A DNA stretch of 64,000 nucleotides from Thermithiobacillus plumbiphilus (lineage in GTDB: Bacteria; Pseudomonadota; Gammaproteobacteria; Acidithiobacillales; Thermithiobacillaceae): contig NZ_JBBPCO010000006.1 in the NCBI RefSeq assembly GCF_038070005.1, forward strand, positions 62,001 to 126,000. The letters are read 5' to 3'. This document shows, in pieces, positions 55,043-64,000 of the stretch. The notes under the pieces are model-generated. The model saw only the letters and a program-made list of their open reading frames with translations. It was not told where the DNA came from and did no database searches. Positions within the stretch are counted from its first letter, which is position 1, and each line of letters begins with the position of its first letter. The position numbers were made by a program, and so were the translations under genes.

Positions 55043-56422
55043 CTATCCGGATTTCTTGGTCGGTCGCTTCCAGCCGGTGCGGGTTCGCTGCGGGGGGCGA
55101 CTCAGGGTCAATTCGCCAGCAGGCGCATCATGGGTGATGGTGCTGCCCGCGCCGATGGTCGCCCCCTGCGCCACCCGCACGGGCGCCACCAATTGGGTAT
55201 CACTACCAATGAACACATCATCCTCGATGATGGTCTTGTGCTTGTTGGCGCCGTCATAGTTACAGGTGATCGCACCCGCTCCGACATTCACACCGTTGCC
55301 GATTTCGGCATCGCCGATATAACTGAGGTGATTGACCTTGCTACCCCGGCCAATGGCGGAGGCCTTGACCTCGACATAGTTGCCGATATGCACGCCCTCG
55401 GCAAGCGTTGTGCCGGGGCGGATGCGGGCAAAGGGTCCAATCCGCACCCGGTCCGCGATGCGCGCGCCTTCCATTACCGAATAAGGCAGCACCTCCACCC
55501 CATCCCCGAGTTCCACGTCACGCAGTACACAACCCATGCCGATCACGCAGTTGGCGCCAATCCGCACCCTCCCTTCAAGCATCACATTGGGTTCCAGCAG
55601 GGTATCCGGCGCGATCTCGATCTCGCCACGGATATCCAGCCGCGCCGGATCCGTGACCAGCACGCCGGCTAGCATGAGTGCCCGGGCCTGGCGCGCCTGG
55701 AAAGCCCGCTCCAGCTCGGCGAGCTGTACCTTGTTGTTCACGCCCGCCACCTCGGCCGGATCAGCGACGGCAAAGGCCTGCACCTCAACGCCATCTTCGC
55801 GCGCCAGCGATACGACGTCCGTGAGGTAATACTCCCCCTGGGCATTGTCGTTGCCGAGCCGTTCAAGCCATGAACCCAGCCGCTTTCCGGGCAGGAGCAT
55901 GATGCCGGTATTCACCTCGCCCACCGATTTTTCTTCCGGCGAGGCATCCTTTTCCTCGACGATGCGCATGACGGCACCCGCCGCATCCCGGATCACCCGG
56001 CCATATCCGGTGGGATCTGCCAGCCGCACGGTCATCAGCCCCATGCCATGCTCGGGCACGGACTGCATGAAGGCCCGCAGGGTATCCGCCTGCAGCAGAG
56101 GCACGTCGCCATAGAGCACCAGCACCTGTCCCGCGTCCGCACAGTGGGGCTGTGCCATCTGCACGGCATGGCCGGTGCCAAGCTGGGCTTCCTGCCTCAC
56201 CCAGTGCAGGTCTGCCGATGGCAGTGCGGCACAGACCTGCTCGCCGCCATGCCCGAACACGATGCGGATGGCCGCAGGTCCAAGCGCCCGGGCCGCATCG
56301 ATGACATGCCCGAGCAGGGGCTTGCCGCCGAGCCTGTGCAGCACCTTGGGAAGCTGCGAACGCATGCGGGTGCCCTGCCCGGCAGCCAGGATGACCACTT
56401 CCAGTGAATTAGCTTCTTTCAC
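55043..56422 (-). CDS. glmU: Bifunctional N-acetylglucosamine-1-phosphate uridyltransferase / glucosamine-1-phosphate acetyltransferase
   Basis: 459 residues, starting at GTG (56422-56420) behind GGAGG. Uridyltransferase 1-230 with VILAAGQGTRMRSQLPKVLH and VLYGDVPLL. Left-handed beta helix 250-450 of hexapeptide repeats with VEVKASAIGRGSKVNHLSYI and ITCNYDGANKHKTII. It makes UDP-GlcNAc. The longer open frame upstream overlaps the atp terminator and is not used. Confidence 0.97.
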   Translation of the reverse strand: MKEANSLEVVILAAGQGTRMRSQLPKVLHRLGGKPLLGHVIDAARALGPAAIRIVFGHGGEQVCAALPSADLHWVRQEAQLGTGHAVQMAQPHCADAGQVLVLYGDVPLLQADTLRAFMQSVPEHGMGLMTVRLADPTGYGRVIRDAAGAVMRIVEEKDASPEEKSVGEVNTGIMLLPGKRLGSWLERLGNDNAQGEYYLTDVVSLAREDGVEVQAFAVADPAEVAGVNNKVQLAELERAFQARQARALMLAGVLVTDPARLDIRGEIEIAPDTLLEPNVMLEGRVRIGANCVIGMGCVLRDVELGDGVEVLPYSVMEGARIADRVRIGPFARIRPGTTLAEGVHIGNYVEVKASAIGRGSKVNHLSYIGDAEIGNGVNVGAGAITCNYDGANKHKTIIEDDVFIGSDTQLVAPVRVAQGATIGAGSTITHDAPAGELTLSRPPQRTRTGWKRPTKKSG

Positions 56423-56439
56423 GATGCCTCCGGATGAAT

Positions 56440-56464
56440 AAAAAGGGCCCCCTTGCGGGAGCCC
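56440..56464 (-). terminator. Rho-independent terminator of the atp operon
   Basis: On the minus strand GGGCTCCC, the tetraloop GCAA, then GGGGGCCC followed by TTTTT. It has an 8-bp stem (one G-U) and a clear U-run. It lies 42 bases after the atpC stop, before the glmU start. Confidence 0.93.
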
Positions 56465-56505
56465 CAAATGTAACCTGCCAACACGTTTTCTGGGTGGTGC
56501 ATGGG

Positions 56506-56940
56506 TCAGTGGCGGTTGGGCAGAAGACCTTTTTCACGCAGCCGGTGAATGGTCCGCAGGCGGGCGATCTGTTCCGCGATATCAGCCTGTGCTCTGGCGT
56601 AATCAATGTCGCTCAACTGTCCGGCCATGCGCTCTTCAGCCCTTTGCTTGGCTTCCAGGGCCTTGGCCTCGTCGAGATCGCTGGCACGTTCGGCCGTATC
56701 CGACAGGATGGTGACCACATGCGGCTGGATTTCGACGATGCCGCCCGACACGAACAGGTACTCGACATGCTCCCCGTTACGGATACGGACTTCACCGGCC
56801 CGCAGGCGGGTCAACAATGGCGCGTGCCGGGGCAGGACACCGATCTCGCCCATCTCGCCAGGCACCACGACCATCTCGGCCGTGCCCTCGTAGATGCTTT
56901 GCTCCGCACTCACGACATCGACCCGAATCGTCATTGCCAT
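56506..56940 (-). CDS. atpC: F-type ATP synthase epsilon subunit
   Basis: 144 residues. N-terminal beta sandwich ([60 protein letters not shown]) and a C-terminal helical pair ([20 protein letters not shown]). It joins the gamma stalk and regulates hydrolysis. It is the last gene of the operon. Confidence 0.97.
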   Translation of the reverse strand: MAMTIRVDVVSAEQSIYEGTAEMVVVPGEMGEIGVLPRHAPLLTRLRAGEVRIRNGEHVEYLFVSGGIVEIQPHVVTILSDTAERASDLDEAKALEAKQRAEERMAGQLSDIDYARAQADIAEQIARLRTIHRLREKGLLPNRH

Positions 56941-56949
56941 AACCTCTCC

Positions 56950-58398
<1,449 letters not shown>

Positions 58399-59259
58399 CT
58401 AGACCGCCGCCGCGCCGGCGCTGATCTCGGAAATTTCCTGGGTGATCGCCGCCTGCCTGGCCTTGTTGTAGACCAGTTGCAGTTCGCCGATCAGCTTCTT
58501 GGCATTATCCGAGGCGCTCTTCATGGCGACCATGCGCGCACTCTGCTCGCTGGCAGCGTGCTCGGTCATGCCCTGATAGACCACGGCCTCGACATAGCGG
58601 CTCAGCAGCGTCTCCAGCACGGGTGCCGGATCGGGCTCATACAGGTAATCCCAGGGAGCAGTGCGTTCCGGCATGCTGGCTGCCTGAATCGGCAGCAGCT
58701 GTTCCACCGTGGCCCGCTGGGTCATGGTGTTGATGAACTTGGCCGAGATCAGGTACAGGCGATCGATCCGCCCATCCTTGTAGGCATCCAGCATCACCTT
58801 TACCGGCCCGATGATCTGCTGCAGGCTCGGGCTGTCGCCCACGCCATTGAGCTCAGCGACCAGATTGCCACCATAGCGCCGGAAGAATCCCAGGCCCTTG
58901 TTGCCGATGACCGCAAGGTCTATCTCGGCACCCGCCCCCTGCAGCTGGCGGATCTCGCCAAGGGCCGCCTTGAGCACGTTGGTATTCAGCGCGCCCGCCA
59001 GTCCCTTGTCGGAGGTAATGATGATCACGCCGGCGCGCTTGACGGCGCGCTCTTCCATGAAGGGATGGCGGTATTCCGGATGCGCCGCCGCCAGATGACC
59101 GATCACCTGCCGGATCTTTTCGGCATAGGGCCTTGCGGCCCGCATGCGTTCCTGGGCACGGCGCATCTTGCTGGCTGCCACCATTTCCATTGCCCGCGTG
59201 ATCTTCTGCGTATTCTTTACGCTGCGGATCTGCGAACGAATTTCCTTGCTTCCGGCCAC
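58399..59259 (-). CDS. atpG: F-type ATP synthase gamma subunit
   Basis: 286 residues. N-terminal helix [20 protein letters not shown], Rossmann middle domain ([20 protein letters not shown]) and C-terminal helix [20 protein letters not shown]. It forms the rotor shaft. It begins eight bases after the atpA stop. Confidence 0.98.
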   Translation of the reverse strand: MAGSKEIRSQIRSVKNTQKITRAMEMVAASKMRRAQERMRAARPYAEKIRQVIGHLAAAHPEYRHPFMEERAVKRAGVIIITSDKGLAGALNTNVLKAALGEIRQLQGAGAEIDLAVIGNKGLGFFRRYGGNLVAELNGVGDSPSLQQIIGPVKVMLDAYKDGRIDRLYLISAKFINTMTQRATVEQLLPIQAASMPERTAPWDYLYEPDPAPVLETLLSRYVEAVVYQGMTEHAASEQSARMVAMKSASDNAKKLIGELQLVYNKARQAAITQEISEISAGAAAV

Positions 59260-59267
59260 GGGACCTC

Positions 59268-60812
59268 CTAGTAGGCGCTGTTCGCCTTGAACTGCTTGAT
59301 GACCGTTTCCATTTGCGATTTGGCCTCGTCGGTCAGATCAGGCTTGGCATTGATCGCTGCGAGCAGGTCCGCATGGTTGGACTTGACGTAGCCCTGCAGC
59401 GCGCGCTCGAAGTCACGGGTCTTGTCGACCGGGACATCATCAATGGCGCCACTGTTGGCCGCGAACAGCGAGACCGCCATTTCGGCGACGCTCATCGGCG
59501 AATACTGGTCCTGTTTCAGGAGCTCGGTCACGCGCTTGCCGCGTTCGATCTGCTTGCGCGTGGTCTCGTCGAGATCGGAAGCGAACTGGGCAAAGGCCGC
59601 CAGCTCGCGGTACTGCGCCAGATCCAGACGGATACCGCCGCCGAGCTTCTTGATGATCTTGGTCTGGGCCGCGCCACCGACGCGCGATACCGACAGACCG
59701 GCATTGATGGCCGGACGGATACCGGCATTGAACAGATCGGTTTCCAGATAGATCTGGCCATCCGTGATCGAGATCACGTTGGTCGGCACGAAGGCGGACA
59801 CGTCACCAGCCTGGGTCTCAATGATCGGCAGGGCCGTCAGCGAGCCGGTCTTGCCCTTGACCTCACCATGGGTCATCCGCTCCACGAACTCAGCATTCAC
59901 CCGGGCAGCGCGCTCCAGCAGGCGGGAATGCAGATAGAACACGTCGCCGGGATAGGCTTCGCGGCCAGGGGGGCGACGCAACAGCAGCGAGATCTGGCGA
60001 TAGGCCCAGGCCTGCTTGGTCAGATCGTCATAGACGATCAGGGCGTCTTCACCACGGTCGCGGAAGTATTCGCCCATGGCGCAGCCGGAATAGGGAGCCA
60101 GATACTGCAGTGCGGCGGATTCAGAGGCACTGGCCGCCACCACGATGGTGTGATCCATGGCGCCATGCTCTTCCAGACGGCGCACCACGGAAGCCACCGA
60201 GGAGGCCTTCTGGCCAATGGCGACATAGATGCAGATGACGCCGGTGCCCTTCTGGTTGATGATGGCGTCCACGGCAACGGCGGTCTTGCCGGTCTGGCGG
60301 TCGCCGATGATCAGTTCGCGCTGGCCGCGGCCAACGGGCACCATGGCGTCGATGGCCTTCACGCCGGTCTGCAGCGGCTGGTCCACGCTTTTACGGGAAA
60401 TCACGCCCGGCGCGATTTTTTCCAGGGTGGCAGTCACGCTGGTGTTGATGGGGCCCTTGCCGTCGATGGGCTGGCCCAGGGTGTTCACGACGCGGCCAAT
60501 CAGGGCCGGGCCCACGGGCACTTCCATGACCTTGCCGGTGGTCTTGACCGGATCACCCTCATTGATGCCACTGTAGTCACCCAGCACCACCGCGCCGACG
60601 TTGTCACGCTCGAGGTTCAGGGCCAGGGCGAACAGACCGCCGGGGAGCTCAAGCATCTCGCCCTGCATCACATCACCCAGGCCGTGTACGCGGATGATGC
60701 CGTCATTGAGGCTGATCACCGTCCCCTGAGTGCGCGCTTCCGTCCGCGTTTCGAAGGAAGCAATTTTTGCTTTGATCAGTTCACTAATTTCCGAAGGGTT
60801 CAATTGCTGCAT
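59268..60812 (-). CDS. atpA: F-type ATP synthase alpha subunit
   Basis: 514 residues. Walker [61 protein letters not shown] and the Arg finger region [20 protein letters not shown] followed by [10 protein letters not shown]. It is the noncatalytic nucleotide-binding subunit of F1. A 505-codon plus-strand frame opposite it is a shadow. Confidence 0.99.
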   Translation of the reverse strand: MQQLNPSEISELIKAKIASFETRTEARTQGTVISLNDGIIRVHGLGDVMQGEMLELPGGLFALALNLERDNVGAVVLGDYSGINEGDPVKTTGKVMEVPVGPALIGRVVNTLGQPIDGKGPINTSVTATLEKIAPGVISRKSVDQPLQTGVKAIDAMVPVGRGQRELIIGDRQTGKTAVAVDAIINQKGTGVICIYVAIGQKASSVASVVRRLEEHGAMDHTIVVAASASESAALQYLAPYSGCAMGEYFRDRGEDALIVYDDLTKQAWAYRQISLLLRRPPGREAYPGDVFYLHSRLLERAARVNAEFVERMTHGEVKGKTGSLTALPIIETQAGDVSAFVPTNVISITDGQIYLETDLFNAGIRPAINAGLSVSRVGGAAQTKIIKKLGGGIRLDLAQYRELAAFAQFASDLDETTRKQIERGKRVTELLKQDQYSPMSVAEMAVSLFAANSGAIDDVPVDKTRDFERALQGYVKSNHADLLAAINAKPDLTDEAKSQMETVIKQFKANSAY

Positions 60813-60826
60813 TTTGCTTCCCTCAT

Positions 60827-61363
60827 TTAACTGCGTAAGGTATTGGCGAGCTGGTCCAGCTGGCCTCGGACGGATCCATCAATCACCAGATCGCCGGCAC
60901 GGACGATCATGCCGCCGATCAGCTGCGGATCCAGCCGGGTCTCAAGGATGACCTCTCGCCCCAGTCTGCGCTTCAAGGCTTCTTTGAGAGCCTTGACCTG
61001 GCTTTCGTTCAGATCGACCGCGCTGCTTACCTCCACCTCGATCTGCCCTGCCGAGCTGCGAAGCGAGGTTTCGAAAAGATGCTGAATCTCCGGCAGTAGT
61101 TCGATGCGATCATTTTCGAGCAACAAGGCCAGAAAGTTATGAATCTTCGGGGTCAGCAGATCCCCACCGAGATCCCGTAGAAAGGCAAGCTTGCTGGCCT
61201 GTTCGACTTCGGGGTTGATAAGAAACGCTTCAGCGGCCGGATCGCGCGCCACCGTCGCAAGAAATCCCAGCGCCTTTTCCCAGACCGGCAGTTCGCCGGC
61301 TTCGCTGGCGAACTGGTAGGCGGCTACGGCATAGGGTCGGGCCAAGGTGGTGAGTTCTGCCAT
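60827..61363 (-). CDS. atpH: F-type ATP synthase delta subunit
   Basis: 178 residues, OSCP/delta family: [19 protein letters not shown] at the N-terminus and [20 protein letters not shown] near the C-terminus, both diagnostic. It links F1 to the b stalk. Gap of nine bases from atpF. Confidence 0.97.
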   Translation of the reverse strand: MAELTTLARPYAVAAYQFASEAGELPVWEKALGFLATVARDPAAEAFLINPEVEQASKLAFLRDLGGDLLTPKIHNFLALLLENDRIELLPEIQHLFETSLRSSAGQIEVEVSSAVDLNESQVKALKEALKRRLGREVILETRLDPQLIGGMIVRAGDLVIDGSVRGQLDQLANTLRS

Positions 61364-61372
61364 TCCCTACTC

Positions 61373-61843
61373 CTAGATCTGGGCGACCATGCGCTCCAGT
61401 ATCTGCGCATGCGCCTTTGGATCAATTTCCCTGCCAAGGATGCGCTCGGCACCTTCCACGGCAAGCTGGGACACACGGGTGCGCAACTCTTCCCGGGCGC
61501 GATTGTATTCCTGCTCCACTTCTGCCCGCGCGGCTGCCACGATCTGTTCGGCTTCCTGCCGGGCGACGGCCTTGGCTTCCTCGCGGACTTCGTTGCCGCG
61601 CTTCTCGGCAGCAGCGACGATCTCGGTGGCGCGCTGCTTGGCTTCGTTCAGAACCTCAGCGGCGCGGCGCTCAGCCAGGTGCTGCTCGCTCTTGCCGCGC
61701 TCGGCAGCCTCCAGGCCTTCCGCAATCTTCTGGCGGCGGGCAGCCATGGCAGCGCTGAGTGGGCCATAGAGATACTTGCGCATCAAAATGATCAGCAGGA
61801 TGAAGGTGATCATCTGGCCGACCAGGGTCAAATTTATATTCAT
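61373..61843 (-). CDS. atpF: F-type ATP synthase subunit b
   Basis: 156 residues. One N-terminal TM helix ([20 protein letters not shown]) followed by a long charged helix ([33 protein letters not shown]-like). It is the peripheral stalk. One copy only, so a homodimer is expected. Confidence 0.97.
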   Translation of the reverse strand: MNINLTLVGQMITFILLIILMRKYLYGPLSAAMAARRQKIAEGLEAAERGKSEQHLAERRAAEVLNEAKQRATEIVAAAEKRGNEVREEAKAVARQEAEQIVAAARAEVEQEYNRAREELRTRVSQLAVEGAERILGREIDPKAHAQILERMVAQI

Positions 61844-61904
61844 GCCTCGCTCCGATTTTCCTCACGGCCCCGGATAGCCGGGGCCGGCTAGCTGCCCAGG
61901 GTTC

Positions 61905-62168
61905 TTAGCGGATGGCGGCCAGGAAGGGGTTACCGAACACGAACCACATGGCCATGGCCAGCACGATGAAGGGGAAGGATTCCATCAGACCGGCGAAAAT
62001 GAAGGTGTTGGTCATCAACTGCGCGCGCATTTCCGGCTGACGGGTGATGCCTTCGATGGTCTTGGCGGAGATCAGACCCCAGCCCAGGGCGGAACCGAGA
62101 CCGGCAGCAGCGAGGATCAGACCTACAGCGATGGCAGTGGCGGCGACAATATAAACTTCGGGATTCAT
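61905..62168 (-). CDS. atpE: F-type ATP synthase subunit c
   Basis: 87 residues, hairpin of two TM helices. The glycine-rich first helix is AAAGLGSALGWGLISAK, the polar loop is EGITRQPEMRAQ, and the ion-binding acid in helix 2 is Glu in FAGLMESFPFIVLAMA. The first-helix Gln that marks sodium-binding rings is Trp here (GWG), so proton coupling is expected. Confidence 0.97.
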   Translation of the reverse strand: MNPEVYIVAATAIAVGLILAAAGLGSALGWGLISAKTIEGITRQPEMRAQLMTNTFIFAGLMESFPFIVLAMAMWFVFGNPFLAAIR

Positions 62169-62203
62169 GCTTTGCTCCTTGAGTTACATGATTGAAAAGA
62201 AAA

Positions 62204-62974
62204 TCAGTGGTGTTCTTCTTCAGTGCTGGCCATGGCGAGATATACCACGGTCAGAACCATGAAGACGAAAGCCTGCAGGGTGATCACCAGCAGCTCGAAG
62301 CCCGACCACACCACACCCGGCACAAAGTTGATGTATACCGGCAAGAGTGCGATCAGCAGGAAGACCAGTTCACCGGCAAACATGTTGCCGAAAAGTCGCA
62401 GCCCAAGGCTCAGGGGCTTTGCGATCTCTTCGATGATCTTCATGATGATGTTGAAGGGCATGAGGTACTTGCCGAAGGGATGGTACAGGAATTCCTTGAA
62501 GAAACCTGCTCCCTTGACCTGAATATTGGTGTAGATGACCAGTCCGAAGATCGTCAGGGCAATACCCATGGTGGTATTGAGATCGGTCGTGGCGGTTGGA
62601 CGGAAATGCGAGGTGCCAAGAAACCCTGCCAGGCCGGGAATGAGGTCTGCCGGAAAGACATCGAAGATGTTCATCAGGAAGACCCACATGAACACCGTCA
62701 TGGCGAGCGGAGCGACCAGGTCGTTGCGGCCGGGAAAGCTGTCTTTTACGACGCCATCGACGAAATCGATGATGGTTTCGAGGAAATTCTGCAGGCCGCC
62801 GGGCACACCGGTTTCCAGACGCCGCCCCGCCAGGATGCCAAGAAACACCAGGATCGCCGCAGTAATCCAGCCCATGATGAGCGAATCGACATTGAGTGAC
62901 ATGAAACCATTGGTCCCATCCAGACTGACCGTCCAGTTCGTTATGTGATGGGATATGTATTCAGATGCGTTCAT
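62204..62974 (-). CDS. atpB: F-type ATP synthase subunit a
   Basis: 256 residues from the ATG at 62974 (GGAGACAGG upstream). Membrane protein with the essential Arg in KPLSLGLRLFGNMFAGELVF, and PVYINFVPGVVWSGFELLVI with TLQAFVFMVLTVVYLAMAS in the last helix. It forms the proton half-channels. Confidence 0.97.
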   Translation of the reverse strand: MNASEYISHHITNWTVSLDGTNGFMSLNVDSLIMGWITAAILVFLGILAGRRLETGVPGGLQNFLETIIDFVDGVVKDSFPGRNDLVAPLAMTVFMWVFLMNIFDVFPADLIPGLAGFLGTSHFRPTATTDLNTTMGIALTIFGLVIYTNIQVKGAGFFKEFLYHPFGKYLMPFNIIMKIIEEIAKPLSLGLRLFGNMFAGELVFLLIALLPVYINFVPGVVWSGFELLVITLQAFVFMVLTVVYLAMASTEEEHH

Positions 62975-62993
62975 GCGACCTGTCTCCAAGCGA

Positions 62994-63371
62994 TTATTGG
63001 TTCTGCACGGGGCTCTTTGCCCTCGCGGCGTGCACTAGAAAAATCAGATGCCCCAGGATCAGTCCGGTCAGAATGCCGGCTACCGGCAATCTCAACCAGC
63101 CGAAGGCGAGCGCCATGCTTGCCAGGGTAAAGACGAAACGCTGCACAGCCCCGCCAAGCAAGCGGGCCTGCACATTTCCCCCTTCCTGCTCAAGTCCCTG
63201 GACCCGGGTACCGAGCAAAAGGGTATTGATCATGACCACACCCCCTGCAAAGGCAACCGCCTTGGCCTGGGCAAGATCCCAGAACATGCCGTAGGCAAGC
63301 GCGACGATCCCGATCAGCAGCACCTCATAGGCCACCAGCCTGGCAAGATACTTATCCAGGGCACTGGTCAT
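62994..63371 (-). CDS. atpI: ATP synthase subunit I-like protein
   Basis: 125 residues from the ATG at 63371. The frame is open upstream but only this start gives a normal AtpI. Four TM helices: YEVLLIGIVALAYGMFWDLA, AFAGGVVMINTLLLGTRVQG, FVFTLASMALAFGWLRLPVA and GLILGHLIFLVHAA. It helps c-ring assembly or magnesium uptake. First gene of the atp operon, 105 bases after parB. Confidence 0.9.
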   Translation of the reverse strand: MTSALDKYLARLVAYEVLLIGIVALAYGMFWDLAQAKAVAFAGGVVMINTLLLGTRVQGLEQEGGNVQARLLGGAVQRFVFTLASMALAFGWLRLPVAGILTGLILGHLIFLVHAARAKSPVQNQ

Positions 63372-63475
63372 GAGAACGGTATGGTGGCAATGGGTCGGGC
63401 GCGATTGTGTCTGCGGCCTATTGTTCCCCAGGGGTGTGCAAACGCGGCGAGTATAAAGTTCGGTCCCGACAAAAG

Positions 63476-64000
63476 TCAAACCTCGATCTGCAGGCGTGCC
63501 AGCACGCCGTCCAGTTCATCCAGCGAGTGATATTCGATGCTGATGCGGCCCTTGCGCCCGCGCTGCGAAATGCGCACCCGCGCACCCAGTGCATTGGCCA
63601 TGGCTTCCTCGAGCTTGCGCAGATTCGGGTCATGGCTGGCCGGCTGGCGTGGCGCATCTCCGCCCTGCAGCCGTTGCACCAGGCGCTCGGTATCGCGCAC
63701 CGACATGCCGCGGCCCATCACCCGCTGGGCGACCTTGAGCTGCAGCGCTTCCGGCAGGGTCAGCAGGCTGCGTGCATGACCCATGCTGAGCTGGCCCGTT
63801 TCCAGGCCACCGCGAATGCTGGCGGGCAGGCGCAGCAGGCGCAGCATGTTGGTCACGCTGGCGCGCGAGCGGCCCACCTGCTCGGCGAGATGCTGGTGCG
63901 TAAGCCCGAACTCGGTCTGCAGGCGGTTCAGGGCCTGGGCCTCCTCGATGGGATTGAGATCCTCGCGCTGGATGTTCTCGATCAAGGCCAGGGCCATGGC
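63476..64000 (-). CDS. parB: ParB chromosome-partition protein, 5' end outside window
   Basis: The last 174 residues or so of ParB. ALALIENIQREDLNPIEEAQ is the box II/nucleotide-hydrolase end, then the HTH LTHQHLAEQVGRSRASVTNM LRLL, GQLSMGHARSLLTL, and the C-terminal dimerisation domain (RISIEYHSLDELDGVLARLQ). The frame is open to the right edge. It binds parS and spreads on DNA to load SMC. Its place before atpI is the usual order in these bacteria. Confidence 0.96.
   Translation of the reverse strand, partial: AMALALIENIQREDLNPIEEAQALNRLQTEFGLTHQHLAEQVGRSRASVTNMLRLLRLPASIRGGLETGQLSMGHARSLLTLPEALQLKVAQRVMGRGMSVRDTERLVQRLQGGDAPRQPASHDPNLRKLEEAMANALGARVRISQRGRKGRISIEYHSLDELDGVLARLQIEV

Noticed and set aside
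61905-62168. Sodium-coupled c-ring because of the Glu-Ser pair in helix 2
   Set aside because: The first-helix Gln needed for sodium coordination is Trp, so a proton ring is more likely.

Overview
The window looks like chromosomal DNA of a sulfur-oxidising chemolithotroph of the Acidithiobacillia/Gammaproteobacteria type. The GC content is high. The order parB-atpI-atpBEFHAGDC-glmU-glmS is typical of these groups. The sulfide:quinone oxidoreductase at 51773-53083 has cysteines at 128, 160 and 354 and resembles, from memory, the Acidithiobacillus ferrooxidans enzyme. No taxon can be proved from the sequence alone. Both edges cut genes: a circularly permuted ATP-grasp gene on the left and parB on the right.

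Layout. (1) 1-13.4 kb: a tight minus-strand run of redox genes: WrbA quinone reductase, two Old Yellow Enzymes, GST, two SDRs, an aldo/keto reductase, a methyltransferase, a drug/metabolite exporter, an IorAB-type molybdenum hydroxylase with its XdhC factor, and an ATP-grasp gene. It is divergent from an HxlR-type regulator whose only cysteine lies at the N-terminus, which suggests a quinone/electrophile response unit. An internally deleted DsrE-like gene sits inside it. (2) 13.9-28.3 kb: an accessory, partly decayed island. It holds Fic, IS5, M15-peptidase, MNT-nucleotidyltransferase and twin-AAA ATPase remnants beside apparently intact genes: an FDH-like zinc dehydrogenase, SRAP, a phosphorylation-dead receiver, a WYL regulator, a DUF262/HNH (GmrSD-like) protein, a PD-(D/E)XK nuclease and a TumE/TumA toxin-antitoxin pair. 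(3) 28.4-35.4 kb: cupin, glutathione-dependent formaldehyde detoxification (frmA, fghA), SDR, dienelactone hydrolase and a membrane GGDEF-EAL protein. (4) 35.3-44.7 kb: a GCS2 amidoligase / 36-residue membrane peptide / M14-type hydrolase trio, UvrD helicase, a lipoprotein with an internal duplication, rhomboid protease, CbpA-CbpM and PsiE.

(5) 44.6-49.3 kb: a stressosome-like operon whose first gene is a diguanylate cyclase, followed by a fused RsbT-kinase/RsbX-phosphatase, an RsbR-like STAS protein and a degenerate STAS protein. This would wire stress sensing to cyclic di-GMP instead of a sigma factor. A lipid kinase lies beside it. (6) 49.4-53.1 kb: a FisR-like sigma-54 activator with the three-cysteine spacing known for sulfane-sulfur sensing, clustered TGACA/TGTCA inverted repeats, a near-consensus -24/-12 promoter, a DUF3034 outer-membrane-type protein and sqr. 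This is a self-contained sulfide-response module. (7) 53.1-64 kb: housekeeping genes glmS, glmU, the complete F-type ATP synthase operon and parB, with clear terminators after glmU/atpC and between sqr and glmS.

The most interesting candidates are the sigma-54/DUF3034/SQR module, the stressosome-diguanylate cyclase operon, the HxlR-controlled electrophile operon, and the GCS2/small-membrane-protein/M14 trio. No tRNA, rRNA or CRISPR array was seen.
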